From the NCBI RefSeq assembly GCF_014697425.1, contig NZ_JACJRU010000051.1, positions 1 through 52,098 on the forward strand: DNA of 52,098 nt, given 5' to 3'. Positions 35,020 to 43,523 of the stretch are shown one piece after another. A program made the position numbers and the translations under genes. The notes under the pieces were generated by a model. The model was not told the DNA's origin, searched no databases, and saw only the letters and a list, made by a program, of their open reading frames with translations. The DNA comes from Nostoc sp. FACHB-110. GTDB taxonomy: Bacteria > Cyanobacteriota > Cyanobacteriia > Cyanobacteriales > Nostocaceae. The stretch's first letter is position 1. The number at the start of each line of letters is the position of its first letter.

Positions 35020-35898
35020 ATGAAGGTGGCATTTCTGGGAACTGGACTGATGGGACAACCAATGGCACAAAGGTTGTTAGCAGCCAATATACAAGTAGTT
35101 GCCTACAATCGCACCCCAGAAAAACTAGCACCATTACAAGCAGCTGGCGCTGAAATTGCAACGCAACCCCGTCAAGCCATTCGTGCTGCTGACTGCATTA
35201 TTTTAATGCTGACTAACGCCGCAGCTATTTATCAAGTCTTGCTATCTGATACGGCTTGGCGCACCCTCGAAGGACGCACTATCATCCAAATGGGGACAAT
35301 TACACCCACCCAAAGCCAAGAAATTCGAGATGCAATAGTTGGCGGTGGTGGCGAATATATAGAAGCGCCAGTTTTAGGTAGTATCCCAGAAGCTCAAACT
35401 GGTAAGTTAATTGTGATGGTAGGCGCGCAACCAGAACAATATCAAAGACATTTACAATTACTGCAAAATTTTGGCCCAGAACCTTTACTGATTGGGCCTG
35501 TAGGAAGCGCCGCAGCACTAAAATTAGCCTTAAATCAATTAATTGCATCCCTAACAACTAGTTTCGCGCTGAGTCTGGCTTTTTTGCAGCGTCAAGGTGT
35601 CAATACAGAATCTTTTATGCAAATTCTCCGCGAAAGTTCGCTTTATGCACCTACCTTTGACAAAAAGCTGCAACGAATGTTGTCTGAAGACTATACAAAT
35701 CCCAATTTCCCAACCAAACATTTGCTCAAAGATACAGATTTGTTTATCTCTGAAGCCAAAGCTTTAGGTTTGGATCTCAGCAGTATTGAATCAGTAAGAC
35801 ATATTTTGTACACAGCCGTGAAAATGTCTTTTGCTAATGATGATTATTCGTCGATATTTTCCGCTATTAAAGAATGGGGAGATTCTAGTGCAGAGTAG
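35020..35898 (+). CDS. Beta-hydroxyacid dehydrogenase (3-hydroxyisobutyrate dehydrogenase / GLYR family)
   Basis: This 292-residue NAD(P)-dependent dehydrogenase starts with KVAFLGTGLMGQPMAQRL (Rossmann motif) and VVAYNRTPEKL, where the Arg-Thr favours NADPH. The family substrate motif is EAPVLGSIPEAQTGKLIVMV, and GSAAALKLALNQLIAS contains the catalytic Lys and the Asn four residues later. It belongs to the group of 3-hydroxyisobutyrate, tartronate semialdehyde and glyoxylate/succinic semialdehyde reductases. Glyoxylate reductase activity would fit photorespiration but is not proven. The length is normal. Confidence 0.9.
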   Translation: MKVAFLGTGLMGQPMAQRLLAANIQVVAYNRTPEKLAPLQAAGAEIATQPRQAIRAADCIILMLTNAAAIYQVLLSDTAWRTLEGRTIIQMGTITPTQSQEIRDAIVGGGGEYIEAPVLGSIPEAQTGKLIVMVGAQPEQYQRHLQLLQNFGPEPLLIGPVGSAAALKLALNQLIASLTTSFALSLAFLQRQGVNTESFMQILRESSLYAPTFDKKLQRMLSEDYTNPNFPTKHLLKDTDLFISEAKALGLDLSSIESVRHILYTAVKMSFANDDYSSIFSAIKEWGDSSAE

Positions 35899-36004
35899 GA
35901 TAACCTGAGTTCGGGTGAAAGATCAGGAGGTAACATCCACTCCAGTTGAAGGCTAGGTTTTTTAGGTTGATGACAATAAGCGATTAATCCGCAAAGAACG
36001 TTAA

Positions 36005-36451
36005 CACATATCTTGCACGAGGGCGACTGAAGTCGCGGCTACACAGACAAAACCCCTGACGCTCCTGCGTCGCTCTAAGCGAAGCCATGCCGTCAGGCTT
36101 TACGCTGCGCTAACGGGTTCGGGGGTGACGCTCCTTCTCCCAAAGGGAGACGCTACGCGTAGCTTGCTTCTCCGAAGGAGTACGTCGCTCTAAGCGAAGC
36201 CATGCCGTCAGGCTTTACGCTGCGCTAACGCAATCGACGGGAACCGCCAAGACTGCGACCCCCTCACCGCCTGCGCGGGTTCCAAACCCTTGATATTGCG
36301 TTAGTCCGCGTGGTGCGCCAAGCGCAGCGCAAGCGCGATAGGCACACCACGCGTTTGTATAGCCGAGCCAGTGCGTTGGGCGGGCAATGCCCGACTTGAA
36401 GCATCTGGCGTGCGAATTCTATTCGCTGGGGCTAGGTGCAAGATGTGAATT
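36005..36451. repeat. Core palindromic repeat with three inserted modules, copy C
   Basis: This is the longest copy of the core repeat, inverted relative to copies A and B. Reading across, the core pieces are CATATCTTGCACGAGGG, CGACTGAAGTCGCGGCTAC and CGCCTGCGCGGGTTCCAAAC. They are followed by ATATTGCGTTAGTCCGCG, CGTTTGTATAGCC and GCGAATTCTATTCGC, and the copy ends GGTGCAAGATGTGAATT. Three blocks absent from copy A interrupt it: a 200-nt hairpin array after ACAAAACCCC (shared with copy B), a hairpin GGTGCGCCAAG...GGCACACC replacing GGCGGAC, and the 43-nt module at 36367-36409. The remaining parts of 35899-36553 hold no gene. Confidence 0.85.
36367..36409. repeat. GCGTTGGGCGG hairpin module, copy 3
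   Basis: The unit is bounded by GCCAG and CTGGC with GTGCGTTGGGCGGGCAATGC and CCGACTTGAAGCAT inside. It separates core-repeat segments ATAGCC and GCGAATTC that are contiguous in copy A, so it is an insertion. Confidence 0.75.
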
Positions 36452-36553
36452 AACGCAAAAATTAACTATGGTTAGAAACTAAGATTTCTCAACATAATTG
36501 CAGTATTTTTGATGGAGGTATTATCTGGTAAACATCAAAAACAAAAGAATAAT

Positions 36554-36940
36554 ATGGTACAGATCAAAATTTATGGATTGAGAGAACATCTTGAGCCAAT
36601 TAAGCTAAAACTCTCAGATGTCATTCATTCCTGTGTGATAGATGCACTTCAATATCCATCAGACAAACGCGCACATCGCTTTTTTCCTTTGGAAAGAGAT
36701 GATTTTTTCTATCCATCTGAGCGCACCGAGCGTTATACTATCTTGGAGTTGAGTATGATCGAGGGACGCAGTGTTGAGGCGAAAAAACAGTTGATTCGTT
36801 TACTGTTTGAGCGTGTACAACTAATAGGAATTTCAGCACAAGATTTGGAAATCACAATTTTTGAAACTCCCAAGCACAATTGGGGTTTTCGAGGTCTACC
36901 TGGAGATGAGCATCAACTCAATTACAAAATCGAGGTGTAA
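36554..36940 (+). CDS. Tautomerase-family protein without the N-terminal proline
   Basis: This 128-residue protein (from ATG 36554) starts MVQIKIYGLREHL and continues with RFFPLERDDFFYPSERTERY, ILELSMIEGRSVEAKKQLIR and LEITIFETPKHNWGFRGLPG. This is the pattern of the larger tautomerase/MSAD-like family (two-domain size). Tautomerases normally use Pro1 as the catalytic base; here Val follows Met, so either the enzyme works without it or it has another role. Starts at 36512 or the TTG at 36509 would add residues not typical of the family. No Shine-Dalgarno clearly decides between them. It lies just downstream of the large repeat. Confidence 0.75.
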   Translation: MVQIKIYGLREHLEPIKLKLSDVIHSCVIDALQYPSDKRAHRFFPLERDDFFYPSERTERYTILELSMIEGRSVEAKKQLIRLLFERVQLIGISAQDLEITIFETPKHNWGFRGLPGDEHQLNYKIEV

Positions 36941-37530
36941 TCCAATTTAGGCATTCCATCGGCCTGAAGAGGTTGATGGGTCAGGGCGAACGCATCTGAA
37001 GTATACGTAATGACTACTGAAATTGAGAATCAACGAAAAAATCAGTATTTCTGGCTTGATTTATTTTACAAGGCTCAAAGCGATGCCTGCGGCGGGCTAC
37101 GCCAACGCTAAAATCTTTGTCAATAAGCAGGGGTTTAATGAGATTATTTTTACGTCTATTGAGAATAGATTAGTCTTATTGACATGATGCGGCCGCCCTG
37201 ATTCTCTCCCAAGCCCCCTGCAAAATCATTTTCTGATTTTTTGTTGGCGTTGCTGATCAATGGGATGATTTTTGTCTCACGCAGAGGCGCAAAGGCGCAA
37301 AGAGCAAGAGTTTTAAAAGTAGAATTTTATGATTTCATCCCGCATTTATGCAACGCCTTTTTGTTGAGTCATTATTTGTTGGTTTTGTTGTGATTTCGTT
37401 TTGTTAAGTAAGAAGACACAAATAAACTTAACTAGATAAGTCTTAGACAAAATAGTTAAAAATCTCTTCCCTCCTGCCTAGCCCTAATTCCAATTATTTA
37501 TGTCCCTCTACTTATCTGAATTGTATTGTT
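36941..37530. other. Intergenic region with MITE copy 2
   Basis: This gap between the convergent tautomerase and TPR genes holds the intact MITE-like element at 37246-37357. It also holds a fragment GCCTGCGGCGGGCTACGCCAACG near 37084 that resembles hairpin modules seen elsewhere. I see no gene. Confidence 0.55.
37246..37357. mobile_element. MITE-like element, copy 2 (intact)
   Basis: The 112-bp non-coding element has perfect 8-bp terminal inverted repeats GGCGTTGC and GCAACGCC. Inside them are TGGGATG and CATCCCGCATTTAT. The centre carries CTCACGCAGAGGCGCAAAGG, the dispersed repeat also seen at 1781 and 45436. It is the uninterrupted form of the element at 22967-23124. Confidence 0.75.
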
Positions 37531-39717
37531 TTATAGCTTTGATAAAATTTCCGGCAGCAATTGTCCGGGAACTTTTGATAAAGCGAGATTTTGTCCTTGA
37601 ATACCTAATTCGCTGTGGAAAGTGCGAATTGTTTTGACTACATAAGCAAAGGTAGTTTGATACGCTTCTGGTTGTTTACTTAATCCGTTTAAGGCTTGTA
37701 AATGATGATCTAAGGCTATTTCTAAGTGGTGCGATCGCGTTGCTTTATCGCCATCAAAATAAATATCAGTAACTAACTGATAATGAGCTAATCCTAAGTT
37801 ATTATGTGCCGCAAATAAATCAAAGCTTAAAGGAATTCCCTTTAAAGAATGCGCCAAATTAATAGCTTCTGCGTAAGCAATAATCGATAATTTTAATAAT
37901 TTTTGCTTGCTTTCTTTGGTAGTTTGGGGTAAGTTCGATAAATGCCAATAAGCGGTGGCTAAATTATTTTGAGTAGCAGCGCAAGCACTCGGCATAGTGG
38001 CGGCAGTGCGATATTTCAAAGCTTCGCAGTAAACATCAATTGCTTGCTGAAGATTTTCGGCTGGTTGTTCGTATTGCGCCAAATTCCAGTAAGCAGTACC
38101 GATGTTATTTTGAATCATGCCATATTTTAGTGGTTCCTGTTGGGGATTGTAATGGGCGATCGCTTGATTATAAGCTGCGATCGCTTTTTTTAAATGCAGT
38201 ACTGGTTGATTGTATTGTCCCAAATGCCAGTAAGCTGTACCTAAATTATTTTGGCAAGCTGCATACTTGAAGGTGTCCATTTCTACAGTGCGGTAGCGCA
38301 ACGCTTCTGTATAAGCTAAAACTGCTTGCTGCCAATTTTCCCCAGGGTTAGAAAATTTTGCCAAATCACCATAAGCTGTCCCTAAATTATTCTGCACGCG
38401 CGCATAAGTTTCTGGGTGAGACTGCGGCGAAATCATCTTTAACGCCAACTGATAAAATTCAATTCCCTGTTCGATGTAATTTTGTCCCGCTTCCACATTT
38501 GGTGGCGTGCGGTAAAGCATCCAATAAAGTGTGCCTAAATCGTTGAGAATATCCGGTAATTGGGGCGATTCTTCATCGTAGGCGATCGCTTCTTGATAGG
38601 CAAGAATCGCTACCATCAGATTTTCTAAGGTGGAATGTCCTTGTTCAATTCGCAAGCGATAGGCATTTCCTAGCTGCTGATAAGCTGCTGCTAAATCCTG
38701 CGGTGCAGCTTGCTTGGCGTGTAATTCCTCAATCTCTAATAAAATTTGTTGCGGTTGCCAGTTCTCCTCTTCTTGAGAAGTTTTCGTATTAATAGTTGCC
38801 AGGACTAACTCGCTTAAATCCTGATTAATATGAGACAACGACGACAGCGATAGGTTACTTGTCTGACTAGCTTTACCCGCATCTGTAGTTTCATCTGGCA
38901 AAAAACCCAGTGGTGGCGCTACTTCTAGCACCTTCGTGGCTGGCTTGGCTAAAGTTTCTAAAACCCCACCATTTTCTGCTTCTGTATTTTTTTGAGCTTT
39001 GGGTTTTGCTTCAACTGCTGATTCGTTGAAAGTCGCCCCTTCTATCTTGCCTAAGTCGAGATTGCGGGAACTGGGGAAACGTTCGGGATAATTTAAATTA
39101 CGTGCTGGTGTTGGTTCCCCAGCAAAGGTAAATACACCAGTCCGCCAATGCCAAAACTGTGGTGCTGATTGCTGAATAGCCGATAACCAAGGACGGGATA
39201 TCCACAACAACACACTAGATTCTAAAAATCCATTCGCCTCTTCGCTAGATAAAGATGCTTCCGCAAGACGTAAATAATGCAGAAATAACCGTTGAACAGC
39301 CACAGGCTGTTTAGTTAGCTGTTCCACACCCACGATTTGAAATGTTGGTACTGGTAAAGGCCGTCCAGGGCTGTCTTTAGATGCGCCCACAATCGGCGGG
39401 GGATAATTAGCCAACCATTGATTAATTTGTGCGACGGGGTTAGGCTCATGAAGATTTAAACGCAAAGTGACTAGCCGTGGATAGGCTGAAGTACTGGTAG
39501 CTTCTTGGCTATCTTGGGGCTGATAAAGCACTTGTCCAACTGGATAAGCCAAAGTAGAGTGCAACCGCGCTGCTACTTGATTTCGCAATTGTAAATCGTC
39601 ACAAACGGCTAAAAACAGTTGTCGTCTTAAGCCTAAACTTAGGGCAAGTTTCAGGCGGTGATATACTTGCCGATTCCAAGCAAAATTATCGGGGTGTGCC
39701 GGATCATTCACGCTCAT
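37531..39717 (-). CDS. Tetratricopeptide repeat protein with N-terminal AAA/NB-ARC-like remnant
   Basis: In this 728-residue protein, residues 1-210 resemble a degenerate nucleotide-binding module (NRQVYHRLKLALSLGLRRQ; FQIVGVEQLTKQPVAVQRLF; SSVLLWISRPWLSAI, like a Walker B strand), but no Walker A is visible. A low-complexity linker follows (about 225-330). From 335 on there are at least six TPR-like units with the recurring NNLGTAYGDLAKFSNPGENW, NNLGTAYWHLGQYNQPVLHL and NNIGTAYWNLAQYEQPAENL pattern. The protein is probably a scaffold. Similar proteins are widespread in filamentous cyanobacteria. The partner is unknown. Confidence 0.85.
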   Translation of the reverse strand: MSVNDPAHPDNFAWNRQVYHRLKLALSLGLRRQLFLAVCDDLQLRNQVAARLHSTLAYPVGQVLYQPQDSQEATSTSAYPRLVTLRLNLHEPNPVAQINQWLANYPPPIVGASKDSPGRPLPVPTFQIVGVEQLTKQPVAVQRLFLHYLRLAEASLSSEEANGFLESSVLLWISRPWLSAIQQSAPQFWHWRTGVFTFAGEPTPARNLNYPERFPSSRNLDLGKIEGATFNESAVEAKPKAQKNTEAENGGVLETLAKPATKVLEVAPPLGFLPDETTDAGKASQTSNLSLSSLSHINQDLSELVLATINTKTSQEEENWQPQQILLEIEELHAKQAAPQDLAAAYQQLGNAYRLRIEQGHSTLENLMVAILAYQEAIAYDEESPQLPDILNDLGTLYWMLYRTPPNVEAGQNYIEQGIEFYQLALKMISPQSHPETYARVQNNLGTAYGDLAKFSNPGENWQQAVLAYTEALRYRTVEMDTFKYAACQNNLGTAYWHLGQYNQPVLHLKKAIAAYNQAIAHYNPQQEPLKYGMIQNNIGTAYWNLAQYEQPAENLQQAIDVYCEALKYRTAATMPSACAATQNNLATAYWHLSNLPQTTKESKQKLLKLSIIAYAEAINLAHSLKGIPLSFDLFAAHNNLGLAHYQLVTDIYFDGDKATRSHHLEIALDHHLQALNGLSKQPEAYQTTFAYVVKTIRTFHSELGIQGQNLALSKVPGQLLPEILSKL

Positions 39718-40132
39718 GGAGGCTCAATAGCCAAAAAAGTGTATATTTTTTATCAAGGTGGATTTACAGCGTTTCTCAGTTTGGTGCAGTACATCTTTCA
39801 AGGGGGAGAGGGGCTAGGGACTAGAGACTAGAAAATGTACCTCATCCATATCAAAAATGCTGTAAGTTGGCAAAACTATTGTCAGTCGCAGAGTTCGGGG
39901 TAATTTTCCCATAACAAAGTGCTGTTAGCGCTAGTGGGGCGTTGAGCAGCGTGCTGAGTCTAAATTCAGTATTTTCAGGTCTTTAAGCAATCAACACTGT
40001 TTTAATTTATGCTTCAACTGCTATATCAATTCTTACTATAGGATGTTGACAAAATCCACAAAAAACAGGTTCCTCTAACATAGAAACCTGCAATAATTCA
40101 AAAAAATTAGATTTTATTTAGACAGTTATTGC
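39718..40132. other. Intergenic region upstream of the TPR gene
   Basis: This 415-bp gap holds the TPR gene's 5' side and, at its right edge, the psb34 terminator (40060-40090). I see no other structure or gene. Confidence 0.5.
40060..40090 (-). terminator. Rho-independent terminator of psb34
   Basis: On the minus strand CAGGTTTCTA...GAGGAACCTG forms a stem (40066-40090) followed directly by TTTTTT-like bases (40060-40065). It is 42 bp after the psb34 stop codon. Confidence 0.75.
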
Positions 40133-40312
40133 TTAACTGAGATTGGACACGGAGAAGGCGACAAAAATTAAGCCACCGACCAAAACTGTAGCAGCGACTC
40201 CGAGGATGATGTAATTACGCTTTTGTTCCGCAGTCGGAGGCTCTGCTCGATAAACCTTTGGTTCCTGGGCAAAATTGTTAAGACGACCGCCTTCTTCATT
40301 CGTGTAGGGCAT
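40133..40312 (-). CDS. psb34: Photosystem II assembly protein Psb34
   Basis: This 59-residue protein reads MPYTNEEGGRLNNFAQEPKV, then YRAEPPTAEQKRNYIILGVA and a membrane helix ending VGGLIFVAFSVSNLS. This matches the ssl1498/Psb34 family, conserved across cyanobacteria. Psb34 is a single-helix thylakoid protein that binds photosystem II assembly intermediates near CP47, where Hlips also bind. The soluble N-terminus with GGRLNNFA-EPK-Y and EPPT is the diagnostic part. It has its own downstream terminator and sits between thiO-thiG and the TPR gene as a stand-alone unit. Confidence 0.93.
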   Translation of the reverse strand: MPYTNEEGGRLNNFAQEPKVYRAEPPTAEQKRNYIILGVAATVLVGGLIFVAFSVSNLS

Positions 40313-40446
40313 GAAGCAATTCCTTATTCTTAATTTTGAACATTTATGATCTAATGTTACAGAAACCGATACAATTTACTCTCACTATCAGCGATAAATT
40401 TTTACATTTAGCCGACAGTCAACAGTTAACTGTTGACTGTTAACTG

Positions 40447-42411
40447 TTAACTGTTAATTGTCCCAGTCACAGGGGAACTAGCACTGGCGTAGGACTTAAT
40501 CGGCATTCTGCCAGCTAGATAGGCCAAGCGTCCGGCGACTGCGGCCAAATTCATCGCATAAGCCATTGCAGCAGGGTTTTGTGCCAACGCGATCGCACTA
40601 TTAATTAACAAGGCATCTGCGCCTAATTCCATCGCCTGCGCTGCTTCTGAGGGCGAACCAATCCCCGCATCTACCACGACTGGCACTTTAGCGTTTTCAA
40701 TAATTATTTGGATATTGGCAGTTGTTTTTAACCCTTGTCCCGAACCGATGGGTGATGCTAAAGGCATGACTGTTGCACAGCCAACATCTTCTAAACGCTT
40801 GGCTAACATCGGGTCAGCATTGATATAAGGCAATACCGCAAACCCTTCTTTTACTAGTTGTTCGGCGGCTTGCAGTGTGCCAATGGGATCGGGTAGTAAA
40901 TATTTTGGATCTGGGATAACTTCTAATTTGACAAAGTTATTATCTTCCTGTCCTAGCAGTTTTGCCATTTCTCGTCCTAAACGGGCGACGCGAATCGCTT
41001 CTTCGGCTGTTTGACAACCCGCAGTATTCGGTAGCATCCAAATTTTTGACCAGTCTAGTGCTTCGGCTAACCCTTCATGTCCAGGGGTTTTAGCCTGAAC
41101 GCGTCGAACGGCAACGGTAACAATTTGACAATTACTGGCAACAACGCTTTGCTGCATTTCTTCTATACTGCGATACTTTCCGGTTCCCGTCATCAGACGA
41201 GATTGGAAGGTTTTGCCAGCAATTATCAGTGGTGAGTCGGGGAGTGGGGAGTCGGGAGTGGGGAGCGGTGCGATCGCACGATGCCCATTGGTAAAATTGG
41301 CAGAGTGAGTGAGCATAGGGGCGGTAGATGGCTGGGTGTGAAAGCGAGTATAGTGGAAATTCGGCAGCAAAGAATCGGATTTTTGTTCGCAGATTAAATT
41401 CGCAATAATTTCTGCTGTGACTGGCGCGAGTAAAATGCCATTGCGATAATGACCAGTCGCTAAAGTCAAGTTTTCACAATGGCTAGTGCCTAAAATCGGT
41501 AATTCGTCTGGGGTATCAGGGCGAAAACCCCACCACAGTTCTTGAATCGGATAATCCTGCAATTGGGGATAAAGGCGGATGGCTTGCTGAAGTAAATTTT
41601 GAATGCCAGCAGGGGTGTTATGGGGAGTAAAACCTACATCTTCACTAGTTGCACCGATGATAATTGAACGACTCCGCCGTGGCACGATGTAAGTATTTTC
41701 ACCGAATAAAATACGTCTTAGGGGCAATTCTGGGACAAAATCCGGTAAGCGCAAACTCAGCATTTGCCCTTTGCGCGGTCTCACAGGCAAAGGTAACAAT
41801 TCACTAGCCCAAGCACCCGCAGCTAAGACATAGTGACTAGCACGAATCATGCCTTCGGTGTTCGTTTGGATACCGATTACTTGTCCTTGCTGTTGAATTA
41901 ATCCTTCAACTGTAACGTTATCTTTGAGGTCAACACCAAGAGATTTTGCGGCTGTCCACAGTGCTTGTGCTAATAAGCGATTATCAACTTGAGCATCTTC
42001 AGGATACCACCAGCCACCAACAACATCATTTCCCAATCCTGGCTGATATTGATGAATAGCGGCTTGATCTAACCAGTAAGCAGGTGATTCACGCGGTGCA
42101 GGCGATGTTGGTGGTTGATAAACCGGGGCAAGGATACCACAAGCCCAATAACCAGTATTTATCCCAGTTAAGTCTTCTAATTTGCGCGTCCATTCTGGAT
42201 ATAATGTACGCGATCGCCAGCACAACTGCCGCATTGCCTGGTCTTGGATAATTTCGGCATCTGGAGCCAGCATCCCCGCCGCCGCATGGGTAGCAGCAGC
42301 CTGGAAATCACGACAAAGCACGGTGACATTTTTTGTCCCGCGCAGTTTAAGTTCGACGGCGATCGCCAAGCCAATAACACCGCCACCAATAATTAAAATG
42401 TCACTAGTCAT
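40447..42411 (-). CDS. thiOG: Fused glycine oxidase ThiO / thiazole synthase ThiG
   Basis: This 654-residue bifunctional thiamin enzyme has residues 1-345 as ThiO, an FAD amino-acid oxidase (DILIIGGGVIGLAIAVELKL; GFRPDTPDELPILG; LATGHYRNGILLAP) that makes dehydroglycine from glycine. Residues 393-654 are ThiG (IIAGKTFQSRLMTGTGKY; Schiff-base Lys495 in FVKLEVIPDP; VVVDAGIGSPSEAAQAMELG), which builds the thiazole from dehydroglycine, DXP and ThiS thiocarboxylate. The fusion is typical of cyanobacteria. The linker includes APLPTPDSPLPDSPL, encoded by a GGGGAGTGGGGAGTCGGG tandem repeat. thiS is not adjacent, and no TPP riboswitch is recognisable upstream. The start lies within a TCATTAG heptamer repeat. 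Confidence 0.95.
   Translation of the reverse strand: MTSDILIIGGGVIGLAIAVELKLRGTKNVTVLCRDFQAAATHAAAGMLAPDAEIIQDQAMRQLCWRSRTLYPEWTRKLEDLTGINTGYWACGILAPVYQPPTSPAPRESPAYWLDQAAIHQYQPGLGNDVVGGWWYPEDAQVDNRLLAQALWTAAKSLGVDLKDNVTVEGLIQQQGQVIGIQTNTEGMIRASHYVLAAGAWASELLPLPVRPRKGQMLSLRLPDFVPELPLRRILFGENTYIVPRRSRSIIIGATSEDVGFTPHNTPAGIQNLLQQAIRLYPQLQDYPIQELWWGFRPDTPDELPILGTSHCENLTLATGHYRNGILLAPVTAEIIANLICEQKSDSLLPNFHYTRFHTQPSTAPMLTHSANFTNGHRAIAPLPTPDSPLPDSPLIIAGKTFQSRLMTGTGKYRSIEEMQQSVVASNCQIVTVAVRRVQAKTPGHEGLAEALDWSKIWMLPNTAGCQTAEEAIRVARLGREMAKLLGQEDNNFVKLEVIPDPKYLLPDPIGTLQAAEQLVKEGFAVLPYINADPMLAKRLEDVGCATVMPLASPIGSGQGLKTTANIQIIIENAKVPVVVDAGIGSPSEAAQAMELGADALLINSAIALAQNPAAMAYAMNLAAVAGRLAYLAGRMPIKSYASASSPVTGTINS
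41231..41275. repeat. GGGGAGT tandem repeat inside thiOG
   Basis: GGTGAGTCGGGGAGTGGGGA and further GTCGGGAGTGGGGAG units, followed by a HIP1 palindrome, encode the Pro/Ser linker between the ThiO and ThiG domains. The same tract type is otherwise found between genes. Confidence 0.65.
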
Positions 42412-42447
42412 TAGTCATTAGTCATTGGTTATTAGCCATTGATCATT
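42403..42447. repeat. TCATTAG heptamer tandem repeat
   Basis: ACTAGTCATTAGTCATTAGT and degenerate units (CATTGGTTATTAGCCATTG) cover the thiOG start codon and its leader. The rest of the gap to 42588 holds a CCCTACACCCCTACACCC tract. Confidence 0.7.
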
Positions 42448-42588
42448 AGTACACAACTAAATAACTTATAACTAATAACTTTAAGACTTTTGCAAAAAGG
42501 TCACTTATTTAGGCTTGGTATAAGAATATAGGAGTATGAGGGTATTATTTACATCCCTACACCCCTACACCCTCAAACCCCCAAAATT

Positions 42589-43068
42589 TTACCACAAAGC
42601 GCGAATTGGCGTTCTGGTGTCGCTATCACTCACCGATGTCTCATTTGATTGAGTTTCTGTAGATTGAACTTCTCTAGTAGTTGTATCTGTATTCTCAGGA
42701 GTTGAAAATGACTCGCTGGGAGTGGTGTTTTGAGCCACACTGGTTCTGCGCTCATTTGTATTCCGTTCAGCTGTATTGAGATTGTCTTGTCTGACGCTGC
42801 GGCCGCCTCTAGGTTCAACGGCAGTGTTATTTTCTTGAGTAGTGTTAGCTCTGTCTTCGCTTAACTCACGACTACCACGACTGGGAGCAGTGCTATTGAC
42901 ATTAATATTGGCTGGGAGAACTCGTGATGTTTTGCCGCCTGGAGTATTGCCACTGGGAGTGTTACTAGCAGTTTGTTGTTGCCCCATTGGAAAGTTGATA
43001 CCTAGCAATGTACCTAATAATATTGCCAAGCCTCCACCCATCAGAATAAGCGGTGTCCATCTACCCAT
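42589..43068 (-). CDS. Low-complexity Ser/Thr/Asn-rich anchored protein
   Basis: This 159-residue protein has one N-terminal membrane segment (PLILMGGGLAILLGTLLGI, residues 5-23) and a long, polar, disordered remainder rich in Thr, Ser, Asn, Glu and Arg (RRTSVAQNTTPSESF, TTTREVQSTETQSNETS). I recognise no domain. The start at 43068 has AGGAG about nine bases upstream (minus strand), so it is a good gene call despite its composition. It is probably exposed outside the plasma membrane or in the periplasm. The function is unknown. Confidence 0.75.
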   Translation of the reverse strand: MGRWTPLILMGGGLAILLGTLLGINFPMGQQQTASNTPSGNTPGGKTSRVLPANINVNSTAPSRGSRELSEDRANTTQENNTAVEPRGGRSVRQDNLNTAERNTNERRTSVAQNTTPSESFSTPENTDTTTREVQSTETQSNETSVSDSDTRTPIRALW

Positions 43069-43523
43069 ATGATTTTGCTCCTTTTAACCTAACCTTATGA
43101 TTTCTCAAGTATTCGATCGCCCTGACTCATGAATCCTTAAAATCCTCTTTATGACAGGCTCAATGCAAGTCTATCGTAGGAAAATAAAAAAGTAGCGATC
43201 GCAGCTTTTGTGATGCTAATTCGCTATCATTACATTCTCTTGTTTGAGCCAACCTGCACTATAACTGCCAGCTACGTGATAGTCCCTTAACTGAGTAACG
43301 CCGTTTGATCGACCATTACCATTGTCCTGCAAAGTTTTTGTAATTTGATCCTAAATTGTCTGTATATGCCCCAATTTAACTACAAGCTTTGGTGGACATA
43401 TCGCCCGATGCACTGAGTTGGATGATTTAAAGCTAGTATTGGGGGCATATTTAAATTACCTAACTGGCTTTTTGTTGTATATTGGCACATTTCCTCTATA
43501 GTTGTCTCGCATGATTTTGTCTT
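43069..43523. other. Intergenic region upstream of cimA
   Basis: This 455-bp gap lies between the divergent low-complexity protein and cimA. It contains an inverted repeat, ATATGCCCCAAT (43364-43375) with ATTGGGGGCATAT (43438-43450), 62 nt apart, which could fold in the cimA leader. I see no gene. Confidence 0.5.
43364..43450. promoter_or_regulatory. Inverted repeat upstream of cimA
   Basis: ATATGCCCCAAT and ATTGGGGGCATAT can pair with one bulged G, enclosing 62 nt and ending 73 bp before the cimA ATG. It might be an operator or part of the leader RNA; nothing ties it to a known regulator. Confidence 0.35.

Noticed and set aside
42412..42588. TPP riboswitch upstream of thiOG
   Set aside because: The expected CTGAGA and GAACCTGATC-like conserved parts are not visible; the leader is heptamer repeat and a pyrimidine-rich tract.
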